Positions 1 through 7,869 of a stretch of DNA of 64,000 nt are shown piece after piece. Under the pieces are notes generated by a model. It did no database searches. It saw only the letters and a list, made by a program, of their open reading frames with translations, and was not told the DNA's origin. A program made the position numbers and the translations under genes. The stretch is from Thiovibrio sp964588325 (GTDB taxonomy: Bacteria > Desulfobacterota > Desulfobulbia > Desulfobulbales > Desulfurivibrionaceae): contig CAZPOR010000002.1 of assembly GCA_964588325.1 (NCBI GenBank), forward strand, positions 62,001 through 126,000. The letters run 5' to 3'. The first letter of the stretch is position 1; each line of letters begins with the position of its first letter.

Positions 1-713
1 GAGGCGCCGTCGCGGGCTGTGGCGTAGGGGCCGCCCAGATGGGTGTCGATGGCGGTTTTCATCAGGGAGATCGTGGTGAAATCCGGCGCGGACAGGCTGA
101 TGGTGATGCTTTCCTTGTTGGCAAAACTCATGGGTACCTCACGCTCCACCGAAGCGCCATTGGTGATCCGGGCCACGGTCAGGTGGCTTGCCTGCTTTGC
201 CGGGCCACGGGCTGCGGGGTCGGCGCCGGTGCTGATCGCGCCCTGGGCCATGGCGTAGATGTTGTTGTCCAGTCCCTTGAGCGGGGTGGCCAGCAGGGTG
301 CCGCCCTGGAGGGAGGTGGCGTCGCCCACCGAGGAAATGGTCACGTCGAGGGTTTGTCCCGCCTTGGAAAAGGGTGGCAGAGTGGCGGTGACCATGACGG
401 AGGCGATATTTTTCACCTTGGTGGCCTCCGGATCCACCTTGACCCCGAGGTTGTTGAGCATATTGGTGAGCCCCTGGCCGGTAAAAGCTGCCTTGTTGCC
501 GTCGCCGGTGCCGTTCAGGCCGACCACGATGCCATAACCCACCAGTTGGTTGTTCCGCACCCCTTTCACCGAGGCCAGGTCTTTCAGGCGAACGGCGTGG
601 GCAATTCCGGCGCTGAGGAGAAATCCGAGCAGCAGCGCGCCGGCAAAGAGCAGCGTGGTGCCCGAAAAAATGCGCCCGGGGGCGTTTTCTGGTTGTGTTT
701 GGGTCGTCTGCAT
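1..713 (-). CDS. flgI: Flagellar P-ring protein FlgI (C-terminus beyond window)
   Basis: FlgI is the periplasmic P-ring subunit around the flagellar rod; the N-terminal part is seen here. I translated it from the minus strand. After a hydrophobic signal segment ending in AHA (about residues 20-40) comes VRLKDLASVKGVRNNQLVGY and GIVVGLNGTGDG, the classic mature FlgI N-terminus. The frame stays open to the window edge. Start at 713 is chosen for the compact signal peptide and the GAGGA 7 nt upstream. An in-frame ATG at 833 has a stronger AGGGAG but would add 40 residues rich in rare codons in front of the signal. It is the last visible gene of the flgFGAHI run. Confidence 0.93.
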   Translation of the reverse strand, partial: MQTTQTQPENAPGRIFSGTTLLFAGALLLGFLLSAGIAHAVRLKDLASVKGVRNNQLVGYGIVVGLNGTGDGNKAAFTGQGLTNMLNNLGVKVDPEATKVKNIASVMVTATLPPFSKAGQTLDVTISSVGDATSLQGGTLLATPLKGLDNNIYAMAQGAISTGADPAARGPAKQASHLTVARITNGASVEREVPMSFANKESITISLSAPDFTTISLMKTAIDTHLGGPYATARDGA

Positions 714-886
714 GGAGCTGTCCTCGGCCTGGATTTTGCGGAGCCTGTATCTTGACAGTTTAGCAAGCAGCGTGCCACGGGAGAGGCCTGGGTTGTAATG
801 CGCCATTTTTAAAGGAAATATTCTTTTTTTCATGGAATCTCCCTTGGGGTGAACGGAATATTTTGCCTAGTTCCGCCGTGGGGGTG

Positions 887-1591
887 TTAAAACGGCCAGA
901 CGGTGTCCAGTGCCCTGGCCAGCCAGCCCGGCTGCTGCTTGTCGCCGAGAACCCCTTGGCCGCTGTATTCTATCCGGGCGTCTGCAACATGGGTCGAAAG
1001 GATCGAGTTGTCCTGGGCGACATCCTGCGGCCGGATGATGCCGGAAAGGATGATGTGCTGGGTTTCGTTGTTGACCTTCACCTCCTGGTAGCCGCGGATG
1101 TTCAGGTTGCCGTCGGTGGTGATGTCGATCACCCTGGCGGAGATGGTGGCGGTCACGTTGCTTTTCCGGTCGGTCTTGCCCTTGCCCTCGAAATCATTGG
1201 TCAGCCTGGCCTGCAGCTCGGTGAGCGAGGGGGAAAAACGGCTGTTTTTGTCCGCCAGCCAGGTTTCCAGGCCGAACAGGCTGGAAACGCCGCCGGTGAC
1301 CGTTGACTCGCGTTCGGTCTTGGTGTTGGCCTCCTTGTTGCCCTTGGAGGTTTCCACGATGCGGACCAGGACGATATCGCCGATCCGTTTTGCCCGGCTG
1401 TCGGCGTAGAGATCGAGGCTGTTGCCGGACGCATAGATTGTGCCCTCGGGCCGGGTTTGGGCCACCTGCGCCGGGGCGGGCAGGGTATAGCGTTCCGGCA
1501 ACTGCTGGGCCTGCTGGCTGCCTGCGGCGGCGCAGCCGGAGAGTCCTGCCAGCAGGAGGATGAGGCTGGTGGTGTGCAGTGTGGTGCGCAT
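887..1591 (-). CDS. flgH: Flagellar L-ring lipoprotein FlgH
   Basis: FlgH forms the outer-membrane L-ring through which the flagellar rod passes. The 234-residue product has a lipoprotein signal with lipobox LSGC, so Cys20 is the expected acylated residue. The body carries the FlgH pattern: SLDLYADSRAKRIGDIVLVRI, TVTGGVSSLFGLE, and a C-terminal part with VNNETQHIILSGIIRPQDV and YSGQGVLGDKQQPGWLARAL. Length is normal for the family. An AAGGAG lies 6 nt before the ATG. It sits between flgA and flgI in the usual order and is probably cotranscribed with them. Confidence 0.97.
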   Translation of the reverse strand: MRTTLHTTSLILLLAGLSGCAAAGSQQAQQLPERYTLPAPAQVAQTRPEGTIYASGNSLDLYADSRAKRIGDIVLVRIVETSKGNKEANTKTERESTVTGGVSSLFGLETWLADKNSRFSPSLTELQARLTNDFEGKGKTDRKSNVTATISARVIDITTDGNLNIRGYQEVKVNNETQHIILSGIIRPQDVAQDNSILSTHVADARIEYSGQGVLGDKQQPGWLARALDTVWPF

Positions 1592-1623
1592 ACTTTTCTC
1601 CTTATGGTGGATGGGCGGCTGTT

Positions 1624-2352
1624 TCAGAACTCAGCCTCCACGAGGCCGACGCCCGTAACGCGGGCGTGGATCTCGCGGCGGCTGGTGAGGTTCTTGACCC
1701 GGATCGTTTCACCGAGCGCCCCGGAATTTCTGGCTTCGCCAGGTGCGGTTATCTTGATTGCCTGCGATGTGGCCATGATGGTCACACGCTCGCCCCGGTG
1801 TACCAGAGTCGGGGCATCAAGGGCCTGGGCATACAGGATGGCCCCGGCCGGCAGCGAGGTTTTGAGCTTTTTCCCGACCGCCTCTTTTGGATCGTGGATG
1901 AGGCCCGCGTCCAGCATGGAGATGTCCTGCCGCTTCGCAGCGACGTCGCTCTCGCCCACGATCTCGTTTCGGTTCAACTTTTTCAGCGTGCTGACCACCG
2001 TGCCGAACAGCCTGAGGTCGCCGGTCATTCTCACTTGCCCGTGCTCCTGGCCCTCCTGCAGGATGGTGGCGGTGACATTTTTTTTGCCGGGCCGGGTGTC
2101 GTTGGGCTTCTGGGTGATCCGGTAGTCAAACCCCCCCGCCGGGAGGGTCATGGCCAGCGGGCGGACGCTGAAGTTGGCAATCTCCACATCCTCTTTGGGC
2201 CAGGGGGAATCCTTGAGCACCACCTGACTGAAGATATTCTCCAGCACCGTGAGGTCCGAGGGAGCAATGGTTTCCTCCGCGTGTCCGGGCAGGGGACAGG
2301 CAAGGCAGAGCAGCACAACGAGCATGCATCGGCGGAAGAAACGCAGCAGCAT
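1624..2352 (-). CDS. flgA: Flagellar basal-body P-ring formation chaperone FlgA
   Basis: FlgA is the periplasmic chaperone for P-ring (FlgI) assembly. The 242-residue product has a Sec signal peptide (hydrophobic run, cleavage expected near PGHA, residue 25), a variable N-terminal half, and a C-terminal SAF-like domain. The latter shows the family pattern RNEIVGESDVAAKRQDIS, LKTSLPAGAILYAQALDA, VHRGERVTIMA and a final GETIRVKNLTSRREIHARV. The ATG has AGGAGG about 10 nt upstream, inside the short gap behind flgG. It is placed between flgG and flgH, as in many delta- and epsilonproteobacterial-type operons. Confidence 0.94.
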   Translation of the reverse strand: MLLRFFRRCMLVVLLCLACPLPGHAEETIAPSDLTVLENIFSQVVLKDSPWPKEDVEIANFSVRPLAMTLPAGGFDYRITQKPNDTRPGKKNVTATILQEGQEHGQVRMTGDLRLFGTVVSTLKKLNRNEIVGESDVAAKRQDISMLDAGLIHDPKEAVGKKLKTSLPAGAILYAQALDAPTLVHRGERVTIMATSQAIKITAPGEARNSGALGETIRVKNLTSRREIHARVTGVGLVEAEF

Positions 2353-2366
2353 CTTAAGGTGTCCTC

Positions 2367-3149
2367 CTAGCGGACCAGGGTGTTCGCCACTTCCAGCAGC
2401 TTGTCCGCCGTGGTGACCGACTTGGAGTTTACCTCGTAGGCCCGCTGGGTGATGATCATGTTGACCAGCTCCTCGGTGACATCCACGTTGGAGACCTCGA
2501 TGAAACGCTGCTGGATGGTGCCCATTCCCTCGGTACCGGGGTTGGCCTCGGTGGGAGCGCCGGAGGCCTCGGTTTCAAGGAAAAGATTGGCGCCGGTGCT
2601 GCGCAGGCCGCCGGGATTGATGAAGCTGTGCAGGGTGATCTGGACCGTGGCCAACACCTGCTGCTGGGCATCCTTGGCGGTGAGCAGCCCGTTGTTGTTG
2701 ATGGCGATGGAGGTTGTTCCCTGGGGCACGGTGAATTCCGGCTGGAGCCGGTCGCCGTTCTGGGTGACCACGTTGCCGTCGGCATCGAGACTGAAGGCGC
2801 CGGCCCGGGTAAAGTAATCCTCGCCGTCGCGGACCACCTTGAAAAAGCCGGTGCCCTCGATGGCGAAATCCAGGTCGTTGCCGGTTTCGGTGAGGCTGCC
2901 TTGGGTGAAGATCTTCTGCACCGAGGTGGGGCGGACGCCCAGGCCCACCTGGATGCCGGAAGGCACCCTGCCGCCATCCGCGGTTTCCGTGCCCATGGCC
3001 CGGAGTTCTTGGTAATAGAGATCCTCGAACTGGGCCCGGCTCTTCTTGAAGCCGGCGGTATTGACGTTGGCCAGGTTGTTGGCGATGGTGTCCAGTTGCA
3101 ACTGCTGGCCGGTCATGCCGGTGCGTCCCGAGAATAATGAGCGGATCAT
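2367..3149 (-). CDS. flgG: Flagellar distal rod protein FlgG
   Basis: FlgG is the distal rod subunit. The 260-residue length is typical. The N-terminus has the axial-protein motif QLDTIANNLANVNTAGFKK, followed by FEDLYYQELRA. The middle has FYFTRAGAFSLDADGNVVTQ-type rod sequence (EDYFTRAGAFSLDADGNVV). The C-terminus is the conserved VSNVDVTEELVNMIITQRAY with the AYEVNSK heptads that form the coiled-coil D0 domain. AAGGGGA lies upstream of the ATG. A gap of 108 nt, in which I see nothing specific, separates it from flgF upstream; flgA follows 14 nt later. Confidence 0.97.
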   Translation of the reverse strand: MIRSLFSGRTGMTGQQLQLDTIANNLANVNTAGFKKSRAQFEDLYYQELRAMGTETADGGRVPSGIQVGLGVRPTSVQKIFTQGSLTETGNDLDFAIEGTGFFKVVRDGEDYFTRAGAFSLDADGNVVTQNGDRLQPEFTVPQGTTSIAINNNGLLTAKDAQQQVLATVQITLHSFINPGGLRSTGANLFLETEASGAPTEANPGTEGMGTIQQRFIEVSNVDVTEELVNMIITQRAYEVNSKSVTTADKLLEVANTLVR

Positions 3150-3257
3150 GCTGGTCCCCTTGTGTTGTGGATGTTGAGGAGTTGTGCGGCTCCTTACGCC
3201 GCGCGTGCTGCCGCCGTTCGTGCCTGGGTTGCTTCCAGTGCGGCGGCGAACGGTTTG

Positions 3258-3983
3258 TTACCCTGCCAGGACGCCGACCTTGCGCACGGCAAGATCGTCC
3301 AGGTCGTCCACGGCCCGGATCATTTTCTGCTGCCCTTCGTAGGCGCGGTACAGATCGAGCATCTCCGTCATTTCCGTGACGGTATTGACGTTTGATTTTT
3401 CCAGATGTCCTTGCAGGATTTGCAGGTTCTGCGGGGCTTCCGCCGCCGCGCCCTCGGCAAGGCGGAAAAGGTTTTCCCCTTCCTTTTTGAGATCCTGGGG
3501 GTCTGCGGTGGCGACTGCCAGCCGGTCGACCGGGAGGCCATCGACAAAAAGACGCCCGTCACGGGCCACGTCGATCCTGTTGCCGGTGATGGTGATCGGC
3601 CCGGTCTCGCCAAGCACCGGATAGCCGTTGGCCGTGACCAGCCCCCCTTCGTTGTTGCGCTGGAAATTTCCTGCCCTGGTCAAGCGCTCCCCGGCCGGAG
3701 TCTGGATCCGGAAAAAGCCGTCTCCGGAAATGGCCAGATCAAAGGGAGCGTCAGTTTTTTGAACAACCCCCTGCTGGTGAACCGTGTTGATGCGCAAGCC
3801 CTTGCCGACCCGCTGGCGATACTGGTTGGCCTGGTAGAGCATCTCGTCGAAGGTGACGGTTTCCTTTTTAAACCCCGGCGTATCGACATTCGCCAGGTTG
3901 TTTGTCACCTGGTTGAGCCGCTGCTCCTGGTTGATTAGGGTCTCAACGCTTTCCAGCAATCCGAGTCTGTTATGGACGAACAT
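3258..3983 (-). CDS. flgF: Flagellar proximal rod protein FlgF
   Basis: FlgF is a proximal rod subunit of the FlgBCEFG family. The 241-residue product starts MFVHNRLGLLESVE, with EQRLNQVTNNLANVDTPGFK near the N-terminus and a C-terminal SNVNTVTEMTEMLDLYRAYE. FlgF rather than FlgG is inferred from gene order, the shorter length and the divergence from the downstream FlgG. An upstream in-frame ATG exists at 4079, but the start at 3983 has GAGAGG 6 nt before it and lies 22 nt after the predicted sigma-54 transcription start, so the longer form would begin upstream of the promoter. First gene of the flgFGAHI transcript. Confidence 0.92.
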   Translation of the reverse strand: MFVHNRLGLLESVETLINQEQRLNQVTNNLANVDTPGFKKETVTFDEMLYQANQYRQRVGKGLRINTVHQQGVVQKTDAPFDLAISGDGFFRIQTPAGERLTRAGNFQRNNEGGLVTANGYPVLGETGPITITGNRIDVARDGRLFVDGLPVDRLAVATADPQDLKKEGENLFRLAEGAAAEAPQNLQILQGHLEKSNVNTVTEMTEMLDLYRAYEGQQKMIRAVDDLDDLAVRKVGVLAG

Positions 3984-4015
3984 GGCATACCTCTCGTGTG
4001 TTTGTGATCTATCTT

Positions 4016-4031
4016 TGCAAAAGGCGTGCCG
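4016..4031 (-). promoter_or_regulatory. Sigma-54 (RpoN) promoter for flgFGAHI
   Basis: Read on the minus strand the site is CGGCACGCCTTTTGCA. It has the invariant GG and GC with exactly 10 nt between them, matching the -24/-12 consensus TGGCACG-N4-TTGC at all but the first base. A transcription start about 12 nt further on (near 4005) would leave a 22-nt leader before flgF. Rod and ring genes are RpoN-dependent in many flagellated bacteria. The enhancer site for the activator was not identified. Confidence 0.8.
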
Positions 4032-4207
4032 GGAGGGACTGGAGGCCGGAGGTGGAGGGGTTATTCGCAGTAAATGCAATAAATACAGAGAGATGTGCTT
4101 GTCGTGTCAGGCGGGAGATGGGGGGTGTTGGGTGTCAAGAAAATGGACGTCTTCGCGGGGAGGCAGGTATATTTTTCCTAGTGGCGATGGGCTGGGCGTA
4201 ATGGATT

Positions 4208-4430
4208 GTTCATTTCTTTGTTTGCCCAAAGAAACGAACCAGCAGCGAAGCGGCGAAGAAAGGGCACCCGTGTCCCTGGTCCCGCCGTTGGCGGGATGCC
4301 CGGAGTTTATGCCCCGCATGGGGTGCTCCTCGATTCTGCCGGGGCTTTGCAAACTCGCTGCGCTCAGACAGTGCAAAGCCCTTTTTCGGCAGCCTCTCCG
4401 GTGCTCGGCTGCGGGCCAATGGGATTTTGA
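4208..4430. repeat. Structured dispersed repeat, copy 1
   Basis: This intergenic unit of about 220 nt recurs inverted at 6532-6730 and directly at 8386-8590. It opens with hairpin TTTCTTTG/CAAAGAAA (4213-4234). A CCCGCC/GGCGGG hairpin, a GCCCC/GGGG hairpin and a long stem GCCGGGGCTTTGCA/TGCAAAGCCC with CGGC closing it (4338-4390) follow. It lies between the flgF promoter region and the flhB-like gene. Open frames run through it but are not conserved between copies, so I do not call a protein. Family name unknown to me. Confidence 0.8.
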
Positions 4431-4481
4431 GGAATTATGAGGCACGATGGCCTGGCAGGGATTTTTTTTGGGGATGGATTT

Positions 4482-4760
4482 TTACGAAGGCGTCATCTTG
4501 GTGTTGGCCCGGTAAATAAAGGCGAGGATCTCCGCCACCACCAGATAGGTCTCCGGGGGGATGTCGGCATTGAGATCCAGCTTGGCCAAGATTTCTACCA
4601 AGTCGGCGTCCTCCTGGATGGGGATGCCATGTTCCTCGGCCAGGGCGATGATTTTTTCCGCCAGATCCCCGGCGCCCTTGGCGACCACCTTGGGCGCGGC
4701 ATCCTGGGTTGTATCGTAGCGGAGGGCAACAGCCTTTTTTTTTGCTGAGGTATTTGGCAT
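4482..4760 (-). CDS. Stand-alone FlhB C-terminal-domain-like protein
   Basis: The 92-residue product resembles the cytoplasmic C-terminal part of the flagellar export switch FlhB, after its autocleavage site. AVALRYDTTQDAAPKVVAKG matches the strand that follows NPTH in FlhB, and AEKIIALAEEHGIPIQEDADLVEIL matches the following helices. No membrane segments and no NPTH are present. Such short FlhB homologues (sometimes called FlhX or FlhB2) can partly stand in for the cleaved domain in some bacteria; here that role is inferred. The extension PPETYLVVAEILAFIYRANTK is usual for this small family. No clear ribosome site precedes the ATG. It is separated from the flagellar operon by repeat copy 1. 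Confidence 0.82.
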   Translation of the reverse strand: MPNTSAKKKAVALRYDTTQDAAPKVVAKGAGDLAEKIIALAEEHGIPIQEDADLVEILAKLDLNADIPPETYLVVAEILAFIYRANTKMTPS

Positions 4761-4825
4761 TATGGATGTTGTTTAATATTTGGGGGAATGTGATGTTCAT
4801 CAAAAGTCCAACATCGCGATAGCCC

Positions 4826-4902
4826 GTCATTCCGGCGAACGCCGAAATCCAGTGTTTTGAATAGTCGAGGCGAGGCTGGATACCGGTTTTCACCGGTGAG
4901 AC
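4826..4902. repeat. Dispersed palindromic repeat of the GTCATTCCGGCG type, copy A
   Basis: It starts GTCATTCCGGCGAACGCCGAA, a short stem, and ends in ACCGG/CCGGT followed by GAGAC. Related, better preserved units lie at 11425-11500 and 62243-62344. Similar short palindromes are common between genes in many proteobacteria. No coding signal is present. Confidence 0.6.
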
Positions 4903-4962
4903 GACTTTTTTAGGCCATTGGCTGTAATTATACCTTACCGCAACAGGAGCGGATGAAAAAAA

Positions 4963-5661
4963 ATGCAATTCGGACAAACTCTGCAGCAGGGACGGCTGGT
5001 TGTGCGGTATAAGCGGTTCCTGGCCGACGTGGAAATGGACGACGGCCGGCTGCTCACCGTGCATTGCCCGAACTCGGGCAGCATGTTGGGCTGCAAGGAG
5101 CCTGGCAGCCCGGTGCTCGTCTCCCTGGCGGACAACCCCAAACGCAAGTATGGGCACACCCTGGAGATGGTGCGGGTGGGCGCGACCTGGGTGGGGATCA
5201 ACACCGCGCGCACCAACGGGTTGGTTGCCGAGGCCATCCAGGGAGGGGTTGTGGCGGAGCTGGCCGGGATCGAGACGGTCCGGCCAGAGGTCAAGGTGTC
5301 GGAAAAGAGCCGGTTGGACTTTCTCCTCACCCGTGGCGGGGAAAAGATCTATGTGGAGGTGAAAAACTGTAGCCTGGCCCTGGACCGGGCAGCCATGTTC
5401 CCCGATGCCGTTACCGTGCGGGGCGCGAAGCATTTGGCCGAGTTGTTGGCCTTGCGCAAAACCGGTTGCCGGGCCGTGGTTTTTTTCTGTGTTCAGCGGG
5501 AGGATGTGGACTGTTTTGCTCCGGCTGGCCATATCGATCCGGGGTATGCTAAGGCGTTGCGGGAGGTGGCGGCCCAGGGGGTGGAGGTGCTGGCCTATGG
5601 GGCGGTGCTGAGCCCGGAGGCGATCACTGTTGCGCGAAAGCTGCCGGTGCGATTGGGCTGA
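4963..5661 (+). CDS. sfsA: DNA/RNA nuclease SfsA (sugar fermentation stimulation protein)
   Basis: SfsA-family protein of 232 residues, the family's normal length. The N-terminus GRLVVRYKRFLADVEMDDGR, then CPNSGSMLGC and NPKRKYGHTLEMV, match SfsA closely. The core SRLDFLLTR...KIYVEVKN has the D...ExK spacing of the PD-(D/E)XK nuclease fold proposed for SfsA, followed by FPDAVTVRGAKHL. The physiological role is unclear; it was first seen as affecting maltose gene expression in E. coli. The ribosome site is odd: AGGAG (4945-4949) is 13 nt from this ATG and 3 nt from an out-of-frame ATG at 4953, with eight A residues between. Confidence 0.94.
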   Translation: MQFGQTLQQGRLVVRYKRFLADVEMDDGRLLTVHCPNSGSMLGCKEPGSPVLVSLADNPKRKYGHTLEMVRVGATWVGINTARTNGLVAEAIQGGVVAELAGIETVRPEVKVSEKSRLDFLLTRGGEKIYVEVKNCSLALDRAAMFPDAVTVRGAKHLAELLALRKTGCRAVVFFCVQREDVDCFAPAGHIDPGYAKALREVAAQGVEVLAYGAVLSPEAITVARKLPVRLG

Positions 5662-5812
5662 TCCTTGAGTTTCACCTCCCCTCCCGCAGGGGGGAAGGGG
5701 CCGTTACCGCAAAAATTATATTCTGTTTTTCTCCGCTTGCACCGCGGCATCCCGTGCAATAGAGTGGGGACAGAAAACGGCCGCATGGCGCGGCCAGGAG
5801 AGAGCATATATT

Positions 5813-6508
5813 ATGATGCAAAAAAAATCAAAAGCCGTGGTCCTCCTCAGCGGCGGGCTTGATTCGGCCACGGTCCTGGCCATGGCCATGGCCGAGGGCT
5901 ACGAGTGCTGCTGCCTGAGCTTTGCCTACGGCCAGCGCCAGCAGGTGGAGCTGGAGCGGGCCAAGGCTAATGTCGCCCGCAGGGGGATCGCAAACCATCT
6001 CATCCTCCGTCTGGACCTCGACGCCATCGGCGGCTCGGCCCTGACCACGGACGCGGCAGTGCCCAAGGGACGCAGCCAGACCGAGATGAACGCCGCCATC
6101 CCCATCACCTATGTGCCGGGCCGCAACACCATCTTTCTTTCCTACGCCATGGCCTGGGCCGAGGTGCTGGGTGCGGGCGATGTGTTTCTCGGGGTCAATG
6201 TCATGGATTACAGCGGCTATCCCGACTGCCGTCCGGAGTTTCTCGAAGCCTTTGAGCGGGTGGCCAATCTCGCCACCAGGGCCGGGGTGCAAGGGGAAAC
6301 CCGTTTCCGGGTCCATGCCCCGCTCCTCAGGCTGACCAAAAAGGAGATCATCGAAAAGGGGTTCGAGCTCGGGGTGGATTACGGCCTGACCCATAGCTGT
6401 TATGACCCGGACGCGAAGGGGCGGGCCTGCGGGTCTTGCGATAGCTGCCTGTTGCGGCTCAAGGGGTTTGCCGAGGCCGGGCGGGTTGATCCGGTGGAGT
6501 ATCAGTGA
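5813..6508 (+). CDS. queC: 7-cyano-7-deazaguanine synthase QueC
   Basis: QueC converts 7-carboxy-7-deazaguanine to preQ0 with ATP and ammonia, on the path to queuosine in tRNA. The 231-residue product has the PP-loop SGGLDSAT near residues 13-20, the family motifs FAYGQRQQVELE and YVPGRNTIFLSYA, NVMDYSGYPDCRPEF, and the zinc-binding end HSCYDPDAKGRACGSCDSC (four Cys). An alternative ATG is one codon later. The 150 nt upstream contain no recognisable preQ1 riboswitch. No other queuosine gene is adjacent; a dispersed repeat follows. Confidence 0.97.
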   Translation: MMQKKSKAVVLLSGGLDSATVLAMAMAEGYECCCLSFAYGQRQQVELERAKANVARRGIANHLILRLDLDAIGGSALTTDAAVPKGRSQTEMNAAIPITYVPGRNTIFLSYAMAWAEVLGAGDVFLGVNVMDYSGYPDCRPEFLEAFERVANLATRAGVQGETRFRVHAPLLRLTKKEIIEKGFELGVDYGLTHSCYDPDAKGRACGSCDSCLLRLKGFAEAGRVDPVEYQ

Positions 6509-6531
6509 AGGTTTCTTTGCCTTCGTAGTTG

Positions 6532-6730
6532 TCAAATCCCGTTGGCCCGCAGCCGAGCACCGGAGAGGCTGCCGGGGGCTTGCACTGTTTGAGGCGAAGC
6601 CGAGTTTGCAAGCCCCCGGCAGCATCGAGGAGCACAGGGCATCCCGCCAACGGCGGGACAAGGGACACGGGTGCCTTTTCTTCGCCGCTTCGCTGCTGGT
6701 TCGTTTCTTTGGGCAAGCAAAGAAATGAAC
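6532..6730. repeat. Structured dispersed repeat, copy 2 (inverted)
   Basis: Reverse complement of the family at 4208-4430 and 8386-8590. In its own orientation it has TTTCTTTG/CAAAGAAA, CCCGCC/GGCGGG and a perfect 14-bp stem GCCGGGGGCTTGCA/TGCAAGCCCCCGGC. In the other copies both arms of this stem differ together. It lacks the GCCCC/GGGG hairpin of the other two copies. It fills most of the queC-nagZ gap. Confidence 0.82.
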
Positions 6731-6797
6731 AGAAAAAGAAATCCTGTTACTCGGGAAATTGCTTGGTAAGCAGAATATGCATAGCAAAGAGGAAATC

Positions 6798-7793
6798 ATG
6801 AAAAATGAATTGGGCGGCCTGTTCATGGTCGGCCTGCCTGGCACGGAGCTGGACGATTCCACCCGCAATCTCATTAATAAGTATGGGATTAACAACTTCA
6901 TCCTCTTCAAGCGGAACGCAGAGAGCCCGGAGCAGATCCGCCGCTTGTGCCTCGGGCTTGCCGATGCCTGCCGCGCGGCCGGGCTGGGTGCGCCGCTGAT
7001 CTCCATCGATCAGGAGGGCGGCACCGTGGCCCGGCTTAAAGCCCCTCATTTCACCGAGTTTCCCGATGCCAGGGCGCTGGCGGAAAGTGAGCGGGCAGAG
7101 GAGCTGCTGGTCGATTATGCCCGCACCTGCGCCAAGGAGCTGCTGGCTGTGGGGATCAACATGAACCTGGCCCCGGTGCTGGATGTGAGCCCGGCCGGGT
7201 TGGGGTTGTTCATGGAGCGGCGGAGTTTGGGCGGCACGTCGGAGCAGGTGGCCCGCTTGGGTGCGCTGGTGATTACGACCATGCAGGAGAACGGCTTGGC
7301 TGCCTGCGGCAAGCATTTTCCGGGCTTAGGCGGCGCAACCCTGGACCCCCACGAGGTGCTGCCCGTGGTGGACCGCTCGCTGGCCGAGCTGCGTGGCTGC
7401 GATCTGGTGCCGTTTGTTGCGGCGATCCGGGCGGGGGTGGCCGGGGTGATGACCTCGCACACCGTGTACCCGCAGCTTGATCCCGACCTGCCCGCCACCC
7501 TGTCGCCGCGGATTCTGGGCGGGGTGCTCCGCGATGAGCTGGGCTACGATGGGATGGTGGTTACCGATGATCTGGAAATGGGGGCCATTGAGAATGAAGG
7601 GACCGTGGCGGATGCGGCGCTTGTGGCCTTTAAGGCTGGGGCGGATATGCTGCTGATCTGCCATGAGCATCCGAAGATTGTTGCGGCCTATGAGTTATTG
7701 AGTGGGGCTGTGGGTGGGGAGATTTCCGAGGAGAGGGTGTGGAAGTCGTTGGAGCGGATTGGGGGGGTGCGGAGGCGGTTTGCCGGGGGGTGA
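6798..7793 (+). CDS. nagZ: Beta-N-acetylhexosaminidase NagZ (glycoside hydrolase family 3)
   Basis: NagZ removes GlcNAc from GlcNAc-anhydroMurNAc peptides in cytoplasmic cell-wall recycling. The 331-residue product has the GH3 pattern: SIDQEGGTVARLK, KHFPGLGG (around residue 172) with the following HEVLPVVDRSLAEL, GVMTSHTVYPQLD and VTDDLEMGAI, where Asp near residue 257 is the expected nucleophile. Length is normal for bacterial NagZ. Start at 6798 is chosen because AGAGGA lies just upstream; in-frame starts also exist at 6777 (ATG) and 6759 (TTG). It joins three lytic transglycosylase genes in this window in a cell-wall theme but is not clustered with them. Confidence 0.94.
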   Translation: MKNELGGLFMVGLPGTELDDSTRNLINKYGINNFILFKRNAESPEQIRRLCLGLADACRAAGLGAPLISIDQEGGTVARLKAPHFTEFPDARALAESERAEELLVDYARTCAKELLAVGINMNLAPVLDVSPAGLGLFMERRSLGGTSEQVARLGALVITTMQENGLAACGKHFPGLGGATLDPHEVLPVVDRSLAELRGCDLVPFVAAIRAGVAGVMTSHTVYPQLDPDLPATLSPRILGGVLRDELGYDGMVVTDDLEMGAIENEGTVADAALVAFKAGADMLLICHEHPKIVAAYELLSGAVGGEISEERVWKSLERIGGVRRRFAGG

Positions 7794-7869
7794 GAGTGTG
7801 CCTAGGGGTATCTGGTAAGGCCAGATGATATCTGGAGCGGAGAATAAATTGCTGGGGGAGTGAACAGAT

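Noticed and set aside
4107..4445. Open frames through the dispersed repeat (also around 6402-6801 and 8344-8628)
   Set aside because: Frames differ between copies, the reading is not conserved, and differences keep base pairing rather than codons.
5662..5812. preQ1 riboswitch ahead of queC
   Set aside because: No segment matches the preQ1 aptamer classes; only a weak TTGCAC-like box was seen.
7810..7826. ATCTGG/CCAGAT hairpin after nagZ as terminator
   Set aside because: Only 6 bp and no T run follows.
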